This document shows positions 23,433-34,486 of a stretch of 64,000 nucleotides of DNA, in pieces; position 1 is the stretch's first letter; the number at the start of each line of letters is the position of its first letter. Origin of the DNA: Cololabis saira (lineage: Eukaryota; Chordata; Actinopteri; Beloniformes; Belonidae); contig NC_084601.1 of assembly GCF_033807715.1 (NCBI RefSeq), positions 837,001 through 901,000 on the forward strand, in the 5' to 3' direction. Position numbers and translations under genes: made by a program. The notes beneath the pieces are model-generated. The model had not been told where the DNA came from. It did no database searches and worked only from the letters and a program-made list of their open reading frames with translations.

Positions 23433-23913
23433 CATGATCATATACATACACACACACACACATAGACATACACACTGGCTTGTTCACCTGCATGCTGGCT
23501 CTCTAGTTTTTGGGTTTAGGTAGCGGTAGCGATAGCTTAGCTCAGACTGCGATCAGATCTCAAGATTTAGGTCGATTGCTGTTCGTGTTTTGGATGGCTC
23601 CGTGCCGGTTTCGTGCTTTGTTTGTGGTTTTTTGTTGCAGATTTCCAGTGCTTGACTTGTGTCTCCGTGTGTTCCTGCTTACTGGATTGGCAGTGGATGT
23701 CGTCACCCCCCCCCACCCCCCCCCCCCCCAAAAGAAAAAAAAAAAACACTGGGTTTGTATGTGTATATTTATGTATGTGTACGCATATGTGTGCGTATAT
23801 ATATGTATATATTACATATAGTAATAATGCACATATATACACTTTTGGTTTCTACCGTCATGGTATCAATCAATAATATGTGTGCAGACAAGGTAAAAAA
23901 AAAAAAAAAAAAA
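23121..23913 (+). mobile_element. GC-rich-headed poly-A retroposon, TSD aagatttgcttg
   Basis: A perfect 12-bp duplication (23109-23120 and 23914-23925) flanks a sequence with a GC-rich head, two long CA tracts and a tail 'gtgtgcagacaaggt' followed by poly-A. This is the signature of target-primed retroposition. A related copy lies at about 58850-59705. No ORF was recognised, so it is either a SINE-like family or the 3' end of an unrecognised LINE. Confidence 0.82.
23280..23430. repeat. two (CA)n microsatellite tracts
   Basis: CA tracts at about 23280-23330 and 23370-23430 are separated by 'tacacatatagtcatttagt'. Both lie inside the retroposon at 23121-23913. Confidence 0.95.
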
Positions 23914-23925
23914 AAGATTTGCTTG

Positions 23926-26160
23926 CTGACTCTTTGGTATGAAGTTGCAGGTAGTTTTCCTATTACGAAAATATCTAGATGAGTTAGAGAGGCGTGCTTT
24001 GGTGAGCTTTCTGGAGAAAAAAATGGCGTTGTGGTCTGATAAACCAGTTAAAAGGTTATGGGTTTTAATGATTCGTTCTGGCTTGTTTGAAAAGAGCAAG
24101 TCAATTCTGGTCCTGGATCGAGTGGTAATTCTGGTGGGGTTATCTACGAGTTGAGAGAGATTAAAGTGTTGAGCTAGATGTTTCAGGTTTTTCCTATCTG
24201 TTGTGCTGTCCCAGTTTATGTTAAAGTCGCCAAGGATTATAATTTCTTTTTTATGATCACATGCCTTAAGAACGGCTTTAAATTGGTCATAAAAATCTTT
24301 TTTGGCAGTAGGTTTTCTATATACACACAAAACAGTAAATGTCATCTCAGGAGAAAGTATAATATTTACCCCAACACATTCCATATTAATCCCAGAGGGC
24401 CAGATAATTTGTTTACACTTCAAAGTATTCTTGACATATAACAGGACTCCCCCTCCCTTCCCCTGATTCCTATCTCTTCTGAAAACATTATATCCAGGAA
24501 ATATAACAGCAGCTTCAGGTGAAGATTGTGTCAACCATGTTTCAGATAGCCCCATAAAATCAATATTATAGTCATTTAATAGAGACTCTACTTGCTCTCT
24601 TTTTGGGACCATGCTCCTAATGTTGAGATGCCCACCAAGGAGCCCCTTTTTGCATTGCGGATCCCAGATTATTTTTGCTTGATGTAATGTTGAGAAGATC
24701 TTTGTTGATCTATGTTTTTTTATTACTTGGTTCCTATACGAGGTTTTCGAATTGTACCTGACTTTGCACACACAAGTCCCCACAGTGGTAGGTCCAGCAG
24801 CTGCCCCAGGGCTGTCTGGACCAGAGCCCAGCAGTGTTGGCTCCCCAGCCAGCACCGCTGGTAGAAGAAGCCCTGCAGCCGTTGGTTCAGTCCCCGTCTC
24901 GTAGATGTCCATGCCGGGGCCCAGCAGTGTTGGCTCCCCAGCCAACACTGCTGGTCGAAGAAAAAGCCCTGCAGCTGTAGGTCCAGCAGCCGCCCCAGGG
25001 CTGTCTGGACCGGAGCCCAGCGGCGCTGGCTCCCCAGCCAGCACCGCTGGTGGAAGAAGAAGCCCCGCAGGATCAGCATCCGTCCCGGGGATGTCTGGAC
25101 CGGAGCCCAGCGGCGCTGGCTCCCCAGCCAGCACCGCTGGTGGAAGAAGAAGCCCCGCAGAATCAGCATCCGTCCCGGGGATGTCTGGACCGGAGCCCAG
25201 CGGCGCTGGCTCCCCAGCCAGCACCGCTGGTGGAAGAAGAAGCCCCGCAGGATCAGCATCCGTCCCGGGAATGTCGGGACCGGAGCCCAGCGGCGCTGGC
25301 TCCCCAGCCAGCACCGCTGGTGGAAGAAGAAGCCCTGCAGGATCAGCAGCCGCTCCAGGGCTGTCTGGACCGGAGCCTAGCAGTGTTAGCTCCCCAGCTA
25401 ACACCGCTGTTGGAAGGAGCCCCGCAGCCGTTGGTTCAGTTCCCGTCTTGAAGATATCAACGCCGGGTCCTGGCGGTGTTGGCTCCCCAGCCAACACCGC
25501 TTGTGGAAGAAGAAGAAGCCCCGCAGCTGTAGCTGTAGGTCCAGCAGCCGCTCCAGGGCTGTCTGGACTGGAGCCCAGCAGCGTTAGCTCCCCAGCTAAC
25601 ACCGCTGTCGGAGAAAGCCTCGCCGCCGTCGGGTCAGCAGCGGCCGTCCCGGGGATGTCTGGACTGGAGCCTAGCAGTGTTAGCTCCCCAGCTAACACCG
25701 CTGTTGGAAGGAGAAGAAGCCCCGCAGCTGTTGGTTCAGCGACCACCTCGTGGGTGTCAGAGCCGGGAGCTAGCCGTGTTAGCGCCCCAGCTAGCACCAC
25801 TGATGGACGAGGCCCGAGGTCTGGTATGGCTCCGGTATTCGGGCCCGGGCACTGATGTATGTCACCAGACAGTAACAGGTAGAGTGTGATAATGATGATC
25901 CGGTCACTTTGATGTTTGCGTCGGGTTTCGCTGGAAGATTTGTGTTGCGATTGGCCCGCGGTAGGAACAAAGGTTTTCAGCAGCGTGTACTTGCCGTAGC
26001 CCAACTGTTTGATGGTGCCAGTGTTAGCTGGATAGTTGCTAAAACTGTTTTCGGTGTTTAAAATATGGCATGGACCAGTGTCTAAAAAGTTTAAAATAAA
26101 GCCAAAGGCTAACAGTGTTAAGAGAGCACCTGTCGCCCCTGACCTGCCTGCTGCCGCCAT
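23926..26160 (-). pseudogene. LINE ORF, N-terminal extension plus endonuclease
   Basis: The ATG is at 26160 and the frame is open to the retroposon insertion at 23925, about 745 residues. In order: a hydrophobic stretch (ALLTLLAFGFILNFL, ~12-26), a second one (IIIITLYLLL, ~88-97) followed at once by SGDIHQCPGP (~98-107, resembling a 2A-like or LINE NPGP motif), a repeat region (~120-457) and an endonuclease (~500-740). Endonuclease motifs are HLNIRSM, LSETWL, ILGDFNIN and LSDHNAIFF. This segment itself is unbroken; the ORF is dead only because of downstream insertions. Confidence 0.85.
24790..25860 (-). repeat. in-frame minisatellite inside the LINE ORF, 90-bp core unit
   Basis: Blocks containing 'cggagcccagcggcgctggc' start at 25011, 25101, 25191 and 25281, exactly 90 bp apart. 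More diverged or shorter units extend from 24790 to 25860. On the minus strand each encodes about 30 residues with the core AVLAGEPAPLGSGPDIPG, and all length changes keep the frame. The plus-strand frame across it is the antisense of the same repeat. Confidence 0.9.
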
Positions 26161-26182
26161 CTTGCAAATCCTGTCCGGTCAA

Positions 26183-27368
26183 CCGTAATGTGTGTGTGGT
26201 GGTTGTTTAGTGTTTTGACAAAGCTTTGGAACTCCACTGTCGTGTGGGTCCAAACACCCCAAATGTAGTCCAGGAAACGGTAATAGTGAAAATTTTTTTT
26301 GAAAGCTGACTCCTCCCAGTCAGCCATGTAAATGTTTGCATATGCTGGTGCGAACTTTTTACCCATGGCTGTACCTCGTGTCTGTAGGTAGTATTTACCA
26401 TTAAACTCAAAGTCATTTTTTTTAAGACTGAGTTTGAGGAGATTTAGGATTTCCTCGTCTGGTCTGTCTTCTTCCGGGTATTTCTCCAATCATTTTTGTG
26501 TCGCAGCCATGCCTAGTTGGGTGTCGATGTAAGTATAGAGGCTGTTCACATCCATGGTAAATAGTAGGCATGGTTCCGTGAGTTTCATGGTCCTGATTCG
26601 GTCTATGAAGTCCTTGGTGTCCTTTAAATAGCTCCGATGGCGGGTGGATAATGGGTTTAGGAAATGATCAATATATTCTGCCACGCCATAGCTTTCGCTC
26701 CCGCAATTTGAGACTATTGGGCGTCCGGGTGGTATGGTGAAGGGTATGGTCCAAGCGTCCATAGGTTTATGTATCTTCAGTAGGAGGTAAAAACGCCTTG
26801 GCCTGGGTTCGTTTTCTCCTTTTAGGTATTTTAGTTGTCTTTTATTGATCGCTTTTTTGTTGTATAGTGTGGTAAGGTTTGTGGTTATTATTTCAGCCGT
26901 TTGTTGGAAGATGGGTGCCTGGAGTTCCTGGTAATAGTTAGTGTCTTTAAGTTGTCTAGTCGCCTCCTGTATGTAGTCTATTCTGTCCATGATGACTACA
27001 GCATTTCCCTTGTCAGCTGGTTTAATCACAATGTTTGTATTGTTTTGTAATTCCCACACTGCCCGTTCCTTGTGGCTGGAGATGTTATTTCTTTCTTTGG
27101 TGACCATTTTGTTTGTTACTGTTATTTTGTCATTTTCAATTAGCGTTAGGATTTCCTTCGATAATGCATTGTCATTTGGTATCCAGTTGGATGCGGCCGC
27201 GAATGGTTTTTTAGCTGACGAATTTTTTCCGAATGTTGAACATAGTTTAAGTCTCCTATGATAGGCGGCCAGATCTTTTTGGAGGTCCGTTTTGGTTCTG
27301 GTTGGGCCGAAGTGGGTTGGCACAAATGAAAGGCCTTTACTGTGGATTGTTTTTTGCACTTGGGTCAA
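26183..27368 (-). pseudogene. Penelope-like reverse transcriptase, N-terminal and palm
   Basis: The minus-strand frame 27368-26490 has IVIKPADKGNAVVIMD, FYLLLKIHKP, PGRPIVSNCGSESYGVAEYID and LLFTMDVNSLYT (palm A). An in-frame TGA at 26490-26492 is followed in the same frame by TRGTAMGKKFAPAYANIYM (motif B) and RFLDYIWGVW. The last is where the YxDD or FLDD catalytic pair belongs; the second aspartate is replaced by tyrosine, so the active site is lost. These motifs are diagnostic of Penelope-like elements. It continues at 13436 beyond the LINE insertion. Confidence 0.9.
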
Positions 27369-27559
27369 TCTAAGTGTTGTGAGAGGTTAATGACTTCTTT
27401 GTCATTGTCATCGTCATTGTTCTCCATTAGGAGTTTTAGCCTAAAAAAGACATCCAGTGTCCCCACATGTGTTTACCTGTATCAAGTGTCCAATGTATAT
27501 TGTCCGGTTGTGTCTCAAAAAGGTCGGGGTTCAGTCTTGGTATCTGTTGGGCTGTCTGT

Positions 27560-27900
27560 TTAATCAGGTGGTTCATTTTAAGGATTGTCCCTTGAGCAGA
27601 GAGGGGTAGTCTGTCTGAATGGTTGATGACCGGGATGAAGATTTACGCATTGGGGAATGTGTCTCTTGCGGCTTGTATTAGTCCTTGTATGTCTTTCTGT
27701 TTCTGGGTCAAGTTTTGGTGTGGTATGACTTTTGAGGTCATGTCAGAGGTAGGCATTTTGTGACGTATGAGATGGGCTGCGTGATTAAGTTTTGCGCCAA
27801 GGTAGCAATCGACTTGGATCCTAAAGTCCCTTATTTTAGGCAGTTGCGACATGTTTGAGTCACCCAGTATTATGATGGGTCTGCTCGGGCTTAGTGTCCA
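27560..27900 (-). pseudogene. SGNH/GDSL-like domain upstream of the Penelope RT
   Basis: The minus strand reads PIIILGDSNMSQLP (block I, nucleophile-type GDS), then LGAKLNHAAHL. After a stop and frame change it reads PVINHSDRLPLS and, near 27475-27500, DNIHWTLDTG (block V-like Asp-His pair). The order fits an SGNH hydrolase fold. It lies between the N-terminal ORF and the RT, about 200 bp upstream of the latter. Frameshifts break it. Whether it belonged to one polyprotein or a separate ORF1 cannot be told here. Confidence 0.6.
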
Positions 27901-27901
27901 A

Positions 27902-28643
27902 TTATTGAATTTGTCTCCTAGGTGTTGGTGGTATTGGTATAAGGGGTTTGTTGTCGTCGTTGTCTTCGTCCAGTATTCGTCGTGATCTTGTGTATGTCAG
28001 TTGAGGGTAAAGTACTGGAAAGACTGGGCTTAACCATTCGTCCATATCTCTGGGTTTTTTTTGGGGTGTTTCCTGTCTGGTCATATTGTCCACACTGGTC
28101 ACCTGGGAGGTCGAGTTTGTGTTTTCCTCATTGTGTTTGCCCCGTTTGGGCTTGGGGGATTCTGATTGGTTCTGTGTTTTTGGAGGGTTACGTTTGCGTA
28201 GGGTGATTCTTTCGTTCAGTATTTTTGTTGTTATGTCTTCCAATTCCGCTAAGGTCTCTGTTAGAATGGACTGTTTCATTGATGGTAAGTCCCTTTTAGC
28301 CCAGCGTTCCCCTATCGCCAAAGCCCTCTGCCAGTCATCCAACGGTAGTTGGGTAAGTTCTTCCTTGATCTGGGTTATGATATTTTTGTGGTGTTCTTCC
28401 AAGGTTTGGATTGTTTCCCCTGTCCAATTGGTTGCGTTTGTTTTAATTTTATCCAATGTTTGCCTCGTGAGATAAAGCGGGTGGACTTTTTGGATTAGAG
28501 TTGATTCCATTGTCCAGAGTCTTGTAGGGATCCTGGTCCCAAGATCCCGATTTGCATTATTCCAGTGGTGTTTGGCCTTGAAGTATTTGTTGTAGGTCCT
28601 TGTGAGGATTTGAAAACCACTCAATTGTCCTGAGTGCGCCATG
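27902..28643 (-). pseudogene. Penelope-associated N-terminal ORF, function unknown
   Basis: The frame is open from above 28643 (MAHSGQLSGFQILTRTYNK) to 27902, about 247 residues. It is Lys/Glu/Gln/Thr-rich with a likely helical middle (TGETIQTLEEHHKNIITQIKE) and a charged Pro-rich end (KRNPPKT, PKPKRGK), suggesting a nucleic-acid-binding ORF1-like protein. It ends just before the SGNH-like domain in another frame. No known family was recognised. Confidence 0.55.
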
Positions 28644-28699
28644 GTCAGGATTGGGTAATCAAAGTGTATAACAGTGTATCTCCATACCCTTGGGAGAAC

Positions 28700-28815
28700 C
28701 AAGATAAGATCCATGGAGGGAGCAGGGCCAGGGAAGGGTATCTTGAAGGGACAGGTCTCTCCCCCGCCTGAACGGGCCGTTACCCTGCTACCCTCCTCAA
28801 CCCTCTGTGTGAGGG
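28700..28815 (-). mobile_element. L2 3'-UTR fragment
   Basis: 'gagcagggccagggaag' and 'gggccgttaccctgct' match, inverted, the L2 3' UTR around 56170-56250. It abuts the Penelope N-terminal region. The intervening 28816-29117 is open on the minus strand but was not recognised. Confidence 0.65.
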
Positions 28816-29117
28816 AAAGGATGGTAGAGAGGTGGCTAAAATCTTGGGTTTTTTTTGGGGGGGGGGATCAAACCGATGTTTATCCAGGTTTCTTTTGGAA
28901 AGCTGAGTATGAGAGGTGAATAATAAACTATTTTTCATCCAGTTTGTGTTCTGGTTTTTCCATATTTCAGTTTGGAAGTTTTCGTAGTGGACTTTTCCAT
29001 GTTTGTAGATGGTACTGATGGTAATATGTAGTTGGTACAAGTTGTAAAAAATGGTAGGTATTCTAACCGATAGGGGTAGTATTTTACTGATTAGACTAGG
29101 TAGTTCAACAGCAAATG

Positions 29118-29299
29118 CAGCATTCAGCAAATTACTTGGACATCCTGCTAATAACACATTACAGTAATCTAGTCTAGAAGATACAAATGCATCAACTAGT
29201 TTTTCTGCATCACTCTGCGAGAGGATTTTCCTAATCTTTGCAATATTATGGAGATAGAAAAATGCAATTTTACAAACCTGATTAACGTATGGTTTAAAC
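29118..29299 (-). pseudogene. L2 ORF2 C-terminal fragment, split by a hAT
   Basis: The minus strand encodes YVNQVCKIAFFYLHNIAKIR, ILSQSDAEKLVDAFVSSRLD and YCNVLLAGCPSNLLN, almost identical to the intact L2 ORF2. It continues at 30843-30880 (NLGVVFDQDLSF) after the hAT at 29300-30834. Several differences from the intact copy are substitutions only. Confidence 0.9.
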
Positions 29300-30834
29300 C
29301 AGGGGTTCCCAACCTTTTTTGTGCCAAGGACCAGCAGAAGTATAAACAAAAAGCTCAGGGACCGGTTGACAATTTATGTCAATTTTAATAAACATTTTAG
29401 AAAAAAACTATGCATTTTAAAATGCAGGCTATCATTGTTTTACTAACTTTACAAACAGAGTATATCTTCATGCACCTCATCTTGATACACATATCGGACG
29501 TACACCAACATCATTGCTTTATTTTCCACATCAGTAGATTCCTCCACTTGTATTGCATACCACGGAGATGCTTTTATTCTGTCCAGCAATTGTCCCTCAA
29601 TATCCTCGGCAATATCATCAATTCTCCTGGCAACAGTATTGTTGGAAAGTGGAACCTTTCCCACTATGCCAGCTGCCCGGTCGGGTACCAGAACTTATTG
29701 TCCGCCAAGCCATGACAGGGCTGCCACTCAAAGAAACACATTTCGATTTATACAAGTTTTGGATGAAATTATATGACAAAAAAATGCAAAAATAGTTTTC
29801 TTAAATTTAGCATGAGGTTGCTTTGATAATGTGGCAAATGATAATAAACACAAGAAAGATGGGTACTTCAATGAAAAATGTTATTCAACTTTGCTGCTGT
29901 TCATACAAAAAGTAAATAAAAAAACCAAGGACAGGCACAGTGATCAGTCAGTATAGACGTAAATCCATAAATAAATAAACCTCTGTACATTATTTTTCAT
30001 TTTTTAAGGACAGGCAATTGTGTTATATAAAAAATAAATGATAAAATAAAACGTCTCGTATTTTTTCTCCATCAAGTGGGTAAATGGGTTCTGGATGGCA
30101 GGACGTTCTCTGGGTTGAACTGGTGTATCATTTGTTGAAACCGTCACCATCAACCGTGGAGAGCATCATATCACAGATCAGCATCTACAGTATTGATCAG
30201 TGAGCGCAGTCGTCTGGTGCGGGGAACACGTCTGCTTCTTTTGCAGAAAAGGGTCTATGGTGGCTCTTCATCGGTCTGCATGCATTTAATTTAAAATAAT
30301 TTTGTCAGGCACAGTCAGACACAACGTTAAAGCTCTTTTAAAGCCAAAATACGCTTAATATCTTACCAAGGCGAGTCCGTTTCGTTCAACTGTCCGAGGT
30401 GCTTTTTCTCTTCAAATGCTCTTGCATTACCAACGTGCTCCCGTGATAAGCAAGGTCTCCTTTGCAAACCTTGCAAGTCTTCTTTTATTCGCCGTATCCA
30501 GGCTAAAATGCTCCTGAACTTTTGAAGTTTTGTTACCGGCAGCTGCGCTGAGACGCAAAAAAAAAAAAAAGAAGAAAAGCTGCGCTGAGACGCTGTCATG
30601 CAGCGCGGCTGTCGGCAGAGATTGTATGAGGTGAAGTGAAGTGAGATGCCTCACTCCATTGGGAAAAAAACGTCTGGTGACAATTGCCGTCAATTTTGAT
30701 TATCGCTTTTTGTCGACAACGTCGACGAATCGTTGCAGCCCTAATTATGATCGGAACACAAGCCATTTCACGGCCCAGTAGTAACGGCTCTACGGCCCGG
30801 TACCGGTCCGGGAACCGGGGGTTGGGAATCACGG
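29300..30834 (-). mobile_element. hAT transposon with ZBED-type transposase relic, TSD gtttaaac
   Basis: It begins CAGGGGTTCCCAACC and ends GGTTGGGAATCACGG, flanked by the 8-bp gtttaaac at 29292-29299 and 30835-30842. It interrupts the L2 ORF2 fragment precisely. Near 30715-30745 it carries what looks like the end of another hAT ('gaatcgttgcagccctaat'). Only a small piece of transposase remains. Confidence 0.88.
29449..29735 (-). pseudogene. hAT transposase fragment
   Basis: The minus strand reads PLSNNTVARRIDDIAEDIE, then AIQVEESTDVENKAMMLVYV. The ESTDV region holds the first catalytic aspartate of hAT transposases of the ZBED5/Charlie type. Only about 90 residues of an expected ~600 survive, and the RNase-H core downstream is missing. 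Confidence 0.8.
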
Positions 30835-30842
30835 GTTTAAAC

Positions 30843-30880
30843 GACAAATCCTGATCGAAAACAACACCAAGGTTTCTCCC
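30843..30880 (-). pseudogene. L2 ORF2 fragment, upstream half of the split copy
   Basis: The minus strand encodes NLGVVFDQDLSF, contiguous with 29118-29299 once the hAT is removed. At 30881 it is joined abruptly to a hairpin-ended repeat element. Confidence 0.8.
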
Positions 30881-32025
30881 AGGTGTGTTATACATCAAAA
30901 TGTGCGTCTCGATCCTGCGGCGATGCGCATTACTTTTCTCAGTCAAAAGCCACCATGGCGACGATAGGTGCCAAAAAGCACGCCCCCCCTTCATCTGATT
31001 GGTCCATACGGATGAAAATTTGTGCCTCAAGCCCCACAATACGGTTTGACGTACATGCACGAAAATCGGTATACACATGTATCATGTCGCAACTTAAAGA
31101 AAAGTCTCCTGGCGCCATGGCTGAAACCGAACAGGAAGTCGGCCATTTTGAATTAATTGTGTCATTTTGGCGAAATTTATTGCATTCCTTCGGCAGTTAA
31201 TGCGGCCCGAACCGTAACATGCACCCAGGTGTCTTAGACATCAAAATGTGCGTCTCGATTCTGCGATGATGGGCATTAGTTTTCTCTGTCAAAAGCGTTA
31301 CCGTGGCAACGATAGACGCCAAAAAGTGCGCCCCCCCTTCATCTGATTGGTCCGTACAGATAAAACTTCCTGTCTCAAGCCCCACAATACGGTTTGACGT
31401 AAATGCACGAAAAGTAAAGGAAAAGTATCTTGGCGCCATGGCCGAAACCAAACAGGAAGTCGGCCATTTTGAATTAATCGTGTAATTTTGGCGAAATTTC
31501 TGTCATTCCTTCGTCAGTTAATACGGCCCGAACCGCAAATTAGTCCCGCCCCTTCTTCTGATTGGTCAATATTTGATAGTCCTTATTTTCTGGCATAACT
31601 TTTGAATGGTTTGACAAAGAGTCGTGGGTGGTGTCATCGGACTCGGTATTGAGTACTTGACCTTCATTGGCATGAATTAGCCCTGCCCTTTCTTCTGATT
31701 GGTCAATATTTGATAGTCCCTATTTTCTGGCATAACTTTTGAATGGTTTGACATAAAGAGACGTGGGTGGTTTCATCGGACTCGGTATTGAGTACTTGAC
31801 GTTCATTGGCATGAATTAGCCCCGCCCCTTTTTCTAATTGGTCGATATTTGGAGTCGTGGATTGAGTTATTTCTGATATGCTTATTACGATAAGTTGAGT
31901 TTTATGTGAACAGCAAAGACACGTTTTATATTATTATTGATGTAGGAATGTGGGGGGAACCCGGGGGGGGGGGGGCGGTGGCCATGAGTGTGAGGGCCCG
32001 TTTGTTCCTGCTTGCAGCTTTAATT
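30881..32025 (+). mobile_element. hairpin-ended repeat element copy B
   Basis: Two ~346-bp units (starting near 30910 and 31256) are followed by ~140-bp subrepeats containing 'attggtcaatatttgatagt' (31541-31850). The conserved 3' end is 'gagggcccgtttgttcctgc' then 'ttgcagctttaatt'. GCAGC pairs with an upstream CTGC-type arm. The 5' leader is missing. Confidence 0.75.
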
Positions 32026-32715
32026 CTATTTGTCCCTGAATGTTTTTTTATTTTTTGTGAAAACCTGTGGTACTTCCCTTTTTGTTGAAACAAAGGACTG
32101 TTGTTTGTTCCTCCTGTCTTCCAGTCTCCTGCATTTTGGATCTCCACCACAACACGACAGGGAAAGAAAAAAAAAAAGAAACAAAAACAGAACAAGCTCG
32201 TCAGGAAAGCCATCTCCGCCCTCGATTGAGCATCGAGTGTGTGTATAACATCTCAACTCCTGCACAAAACTGTTGGTTCTCTGAGCCGTTCCTTTGGGAA
32301 CTGTAGAAGGAGCAATACCAAAGTAAAAATAGATTTTTATATGTGAAAAAATAGATCTTTCTTTAGAAAAAAGGAAAAATAAAGCATAAAGCATAGACCA
32401 TAGAACATGAGAAACGTTCCGAATAGAGAGTTACATTTGCACATCCACCTGCTTCCAATCAGAACCTGTTTTTAAAGTATGAGTAGAGATTATTCCTTTT
32501 AAAATGAAAGTGTTGTGTTGTCAGGAGACGTCTAAGCCACAACTCTTGATGGGGCCTACATTTATATTACAGGAACAAAATAAAGTCAGAAGTGCTACAG
32601 GTAAATTTAGAATCGATATTGCACTAATAAGCATAACTCAATCTAATGAGCCATAACATTTATCAGTTAAATGTAGAGATCTGTCTCGAACTGCAGCCTT
32701 CATCATCATTATTAT
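32026..32715. other. no recognised gene
   Basis: AT-rich sequence with motif-free short frames. No repeat shared with the rest of the window was noticed. Confidence 0.4.
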
Positions 32716-33159
32716 TAGGGCCTTCGCACTGACAGTGCAAAGGCCCTATTTTATCTGTAGGAATTTTTCTTGTTTTTTTTTTTTTTTTTCAATGAAATAA
32801 GGGCCTTTTTGCCCCCCTAAATGTGCCCCAAAAAGTCACCAAATTTTGCACGCAAGCCAGGCCTGGCAAAAAATGTGATGTTTACATTAATGGGCGTGGC
32901 CTAATGGCTCAACAGCGCCCCCTAGAAAACTTCGTGCCTCAAGCCCCACAATACATTTGACGTACATAATAATAATAATAACTAGAAAATTTCAGGAAAT
33001 TTTGATATGGGCATGCCCTACCGCCCATTCCACCCCTCTCGCTGCTTTGGTTTGGGGCTGTAGTGGTTGTGTTCGGGGTGGTTCTATGTCAGTTTGAGGT
33101 GTTTTTACGCTTGTATTTCATTCATTCCTGTGCTCCCAATAGTTATTAATGGGGCGCAC

Positions 33160-34310
33160 TTTTTGGCATCTAGCGTTGCCACGGTAACGCTTTTGACTGA
33201 GAATAGTAATGCCCATCGAGGCAAGATGGAGACGCATCTAACGATGTATGCCATGCATGGGTGCACGTTCCGGTTCAGGCTACGTTAACGGATAGGGTTT
33301 TTTTTCACCATGGTAAAAAACCCCATCCGAATGAATGGGGTCATTTGGCCTGGATTTTGACATAAAATTTCCTTAAATCCCAGCTTCATGAAATTTGAGA
33401 ATGTTGAAGTCCACAGCGTGCCGAATCGGGAAACATTTGTACGATGTCTCTACGATAACCTGTTGCCTAGCAACAAGCGTCCAAATTAAAACAGAAATTT
33501 AAAAAAAAAAGGTCAATATCACAAAAACTTTAATAAGTGGAAGAATGAGGTTGTAAGGTCCGTTAGTGCCAATCGGGCCGAGTGTTTGAAAGTTTGAACG
33601 ATGTCTCTACGATAAAGTTCGGCCGAGCAATAAGCGTCCGAATTTTTGCCTTTTTTTTTGCTTTTTGGCGTCTAACGTTGCTACGGTAACACTTTTTACT
33701 GAGAAAAGTAATGCCCATCGAGGCACGATGGAGACGCAACCAACAATGTATGCCATGCTTGGGTACACGATCCGGTTCAGGCTACGTTAACGGATAGGTT
33801 TTTTTTTCACCATGGTAAAAAACCCCATCCGAATGAATGGGGCCATTTGGCGTGGATTTTGACATAAAATTTCCTTAAGTCCCAGCCTGATGAAATTTGA
33901 GTGTGTTGAAGTCCACAGCGTGCCGAGTCGGGAAACATTTGTACGATGTCTCTACGATAACCTGTTGCCTAGCAACAAGCGTCCAAAGTCAAATGGAAAA
34001 AAAATAAAAAATGAAAGGTCAATATCACAAAAACTGTAATACTTGGCATAATGAGCTTGTACGTACCTTTAGGGACAATCAGGCCGAGTGTTTGAAAGTT
34101 TGAACGATGTCTCTACGACAAAGTTCGGCCGAGCAATAAGCGTCTGAATTTTCGCCTTTTTTTTTGCTTTTTGGCAACTAGCGTTGCCACGGTAACCCCT
34201 ATTACGGAGAAAAGTAATGCCCATCGAGGCATGATGGAGACGCATCCAACGATGTATGCCATGCATGGGTGCACATTCCAGTTCGGGCCGCATTAACGGA
34301 CGAAAAAAGT
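33160..34310. repeat. ~505-bp tandem repeat, 2.3 units
   Basis: Units begin at 'tttttggc(a/g)(t/a)ct' near 33160, 33664 and 34170. They include 'tgttgcctagcaacaagcgt' and 'gtttgaacgatgtctctacg'. In each full unit, 'ggatagggttttttttcacc' faces 'taaaaaaccccatcc' to form a hairpin around ccatgg. No ORF is conserved across units. Confidence 0.85.
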
Positions 34311-34486
34311 GTGGAATAATAAGAAAAGGGAAACCTTTTCTAGATACTAATATATCGCCTTCATTTTCATGTTTTTCCTCGTTTTTCCGACCGTGTTTTA
34401 GTTTTTGGGGATTTTTTTTTTCCACATCCGAGCGGGGTCATGCTGTACACCCGCTGGTGCGCAGTGGGACTTTTGCGACTTTAGCT

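Noticed and set aside
24905..25855. 316-residue Pro/Ser/Gly-rich plus-strand frame
   Set aside because: It is the antisense of the in-frame repeat of the minus-strand LINE ORF, which continues into a recognisable endonuclease.
30883..31200. 105-residue frame, similar to frames at 11902, 34858, 40845 and 58956 (shared MAETEQEVGHFELIV)
   Set aside because: The similarity follows from the 347-bp repeat itself; the opposite strand is equally open and no motif or consistent start exists.
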